From Coffea arabica (Eukaryota > Streptophyta > Magnoliopsida > Gentianales > Rubiaceae): DNA of 64,000 bases. Shown here one piece after another: positions 60,998-64,000 of this stretch. A program made the translations under genes and the position numbers. The DNA lies in contig NC_092310.1 in the NCBI RefSeq assembly GCF_036785885.1, forward strand, positions 744,001-808,000, given 5' to 3'. Positions within the stretch are counted from its first letter, which is position 1. Each line of letters starts with the position of its first letter. Below the pieces are notes generated by a model, which ran no database searches, was not told the origin of the DNA, and was given only the letters and a program-made list of their open reading frames with translations.

Positions 60998-61414
60998 TGT
61001 CAGAACACAGCAATTGATTCCCAAATTCAGCAATTGATTTTCCCAATTAGACCAATGGATTTTGCCCCAATGAGCAAACGTTGTCGTTCCACTTATTGGT
61101 CAGTAGAGTTAGTGATAAGTAGGACGACGTCGTGGGAGGGCCAAGTTGAGTAGCGCGACGTCGTTTTAGCATACAACAGAATTAGTTAACAGATTTCTTA
61201 GTCGGTTGCTTCAGCTTATTTGTATAGCATTGATTGGTGGAAAAAATATCAGAAAAATATAATAGAATTTTCCTCTTTTTGTTACTCTCTCTCCCTCAAT
61301 TCTCTCTATTCTTCTGTGCATCTTCCGTCCCCAATCTCTCACTTCTTCCCTAAATCTTCACAAATTCAGGAATTATCCTCAATTTCAGTCAAATATGGAT
61401 TCTAAGGCCTGACA
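60998..61414 (+). repeat. 3' LTR (417 bp)
   Basis: Same sequence as the 5' LTR except for about 13 substitutions and a deletion of about 16 bp in the CT tract. Most differences are C/T or G/A, as expected of decaying methylated DNA. Confidence 0.95.
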
Positions 61415-61576
61415 TATTGGTCTGTGTTACACATGAATTATTGTTTGTGGCCCACGACACGCAGGGATTTGTCTTATTGTTTAGCGATGTTGCGCTTTCA
61501 ATGTCCTCAGGCTCCTGGTCCCATGTTTTAAGACAAAGTGGTCCACTCCTGGATTGTACACGTCGTTGAGTTAAGA

Positions 61577-62155
61577 ATGAATTATTAGTATTATTATTTG
61601 GGTATTCGGCAAGTGACTATTAGTGGTCCTCCATTTTAACTTTTAAGGCAAAGTGGTCCTACATTCTATATCTCACGTGTTTGTAAAGGTCGAATTAGCT
61701 TCAAAAGAAGCCCATCATGGTGGGGTGGTTGTAGGGAAAAATATCACTAAATAAGTCAAAACCAATTTTTTATCCGATTACACAATTTCCAAAACTCAAA
61801 ACCACTGGTTATATCATCAATAATTAACCTTGTTTGGATTGTTATTTTTCGTCAAAAAATATCATTTTTCGTGATCACATTTCTCTATTACTTTTTTTCT
61901 CACATATATTAAATCGTTACAATAATTTTTTCATAAAAAATCATGAAAAATGTAATTCAAACACAAGTTTTCTGAGATCAGAGGAAGGGAGGGAGGTTTT
62001 AGCAGCAAATAAGTAAAATCTGTGTGGAAGGCAGCCGAGAAGAAAGAATACAAAATTGGATCATGAAACGAGTTTGGTCAATTGTGGCGGCCTTTAGTTT
62101 TTTAAAAAATCCATTATTTTCGTTGTAGGAATTAAAAAAACAAACGAAAGTGACT
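61577..62155. repeat. Repeat block U, third copy, next to DXMT
   Basis: Matches 45577-46620: TTTGGGTATTCGGCAAGTGA, CCCATCATGGTGGGGTGG, then TAAGTCAAAACCAATTTTT, ending AACGAAAGTGACTTCA. It includes a MITE at 61821-61966. It ends about 220 bases before the DXMT start codon. Confidence 0.9.
61821..61966 (+). mobile_element. MITE, GTTTGGATTG family
   Basis: CTTGTTTGGATTGTTATTTT on the left; TGTAATTCAAACACAAG on the right. Carried inside repeat block U. Confidence 0.7.
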
Positions 62156-62288
62156 TCATTATCTCTAACCTCCGATTTTTATCATTAGTGGCTTGTTCCC
62201 ATTGGCTGTGCGCTTCCTTTCTGACTAATTGATAGACTTTCTACGCACGTAGGTAGGCAGCTAGCATACGCATCTATGAAATTTTCGC

Positions 62289-62296
62289 TATTTAAG
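62289..62296 (+). promoter_or_regulatory. Putative TATA box of DXMT
   Basis: TATTTAAG lies 90 bases before the start codon, giving a predicted leader of about 60 bases. Only about 130 bases separate it from repeat block U. Confidence 0.5.
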
Positions 62297-62363
62297 CCCG
62301 AAATTTCGCACAATTAATCATTAACAGATACCTTCTTTAGCAGTCCCAATTCGATTTATGCAC

Positions 62364-64000
<1,637 letters not shown>

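Larger units (their letters stand above)
55912..61414 (+). mobile_element. Ty3/gypsy chromovirus LTR retrotransposon (5,503 bp)
   Basis: Structurally complete: 5-bp duplication TATTG at 55907-55911 and 61415-61419, two LTRs beginning TG and ending CA, a tRNA-Met primer-binding site, gag, protease, reverse transcriptase, RNase H, integrase, a chromodomain-like C-terminus, and a polypurine tract. RT before integrase makes it Ty3/gypsy; the C-terminal domain makes it a chromovirus. The coding region is broken by several shifts and a stop, so it is not autonomous. The LTRs differ at about 13 sites by eye plus one indel of about 16 bp, suggesting a recent insertion. Confidence 0.96.

Overview
The window is nuclear DNA of a flowering plant, almost certainly coffee (Coffea). 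Intron-containing genes sit in long AT-rich spacers full of small transposons. The right edge carries the first 255 codons of a purine N-methyltransferase of the caffeine pathway. From memory of the family it matches coffee DXMT (caffeine synthase) better than XMT or MXMT. I cannot tell C. canephora from C. arabica or C. eugenioides.

Layout. 1-1031: last exon of an R2R3-MYB gene that starts outside the window. 1-16 kb: gene-poor spacer with a SINE, two Mutator-type MITEs, a foldback element and the 3' remnant of a LINE. 16.28-23.59 kb (+): a seven-exon LONELY GUY (LOG) cytokinin-activating gene with a 5.1 kb fifth intron holding further MITEs. 24.75-26.41 kb (-): an intact single-exon gene for a Golgi-type membrane protein, O-fucosyltransferase-like. 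29.15-32.54 kb (-): a broken PTC52/pheophorbide a oxygenase-like Rieske gene. Its third exon is disrupted and ends in a 110-bp palindrome, and its 3' part is missing.

34-51.5 kb is a repeat landscape: a LINE RNase H remnant split by a SINE, another SINE, Mutator MITEs, and a multi-copy segmental array at 44-50.7 kb. Helitron ends and a 1.9 kb hAT-type element are nested in that array, and one complete short Helitron (50.3-51.5 kb) closes it. 52.43-55.30 kb: a decayed CACTA (En/Spm) element with TNP2-type transposase remnants. 55.91-61.41 kb: a structurally complete but coding-defective Ty3/gypsy chromovirus with both LTRs and a 5-bp target duplication. 61.58-62.16 kb: another copy of a repeat from the 45-46 kb array. 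62.38 kb to the end: DXMT.

The genes do not form a pathway. LOG makes active cytokinin bases, the Rieske gene belongs to a chloroplast pigment-oxygenase family, and DXMT makes theobromine and caffeine. What stands out is how many elements can be delimited exactly by their target-site duplications, and how close the repeats come to the caffeine synthase gene. I found no credible new multi-gene system. The best candidates for a second look are the DXMT leader (a six-codon upstream ORF abutting the start codon, inside a short direct repeat), the palindrome that ends the Rieske gene, and the nested Helitron/hAT array.
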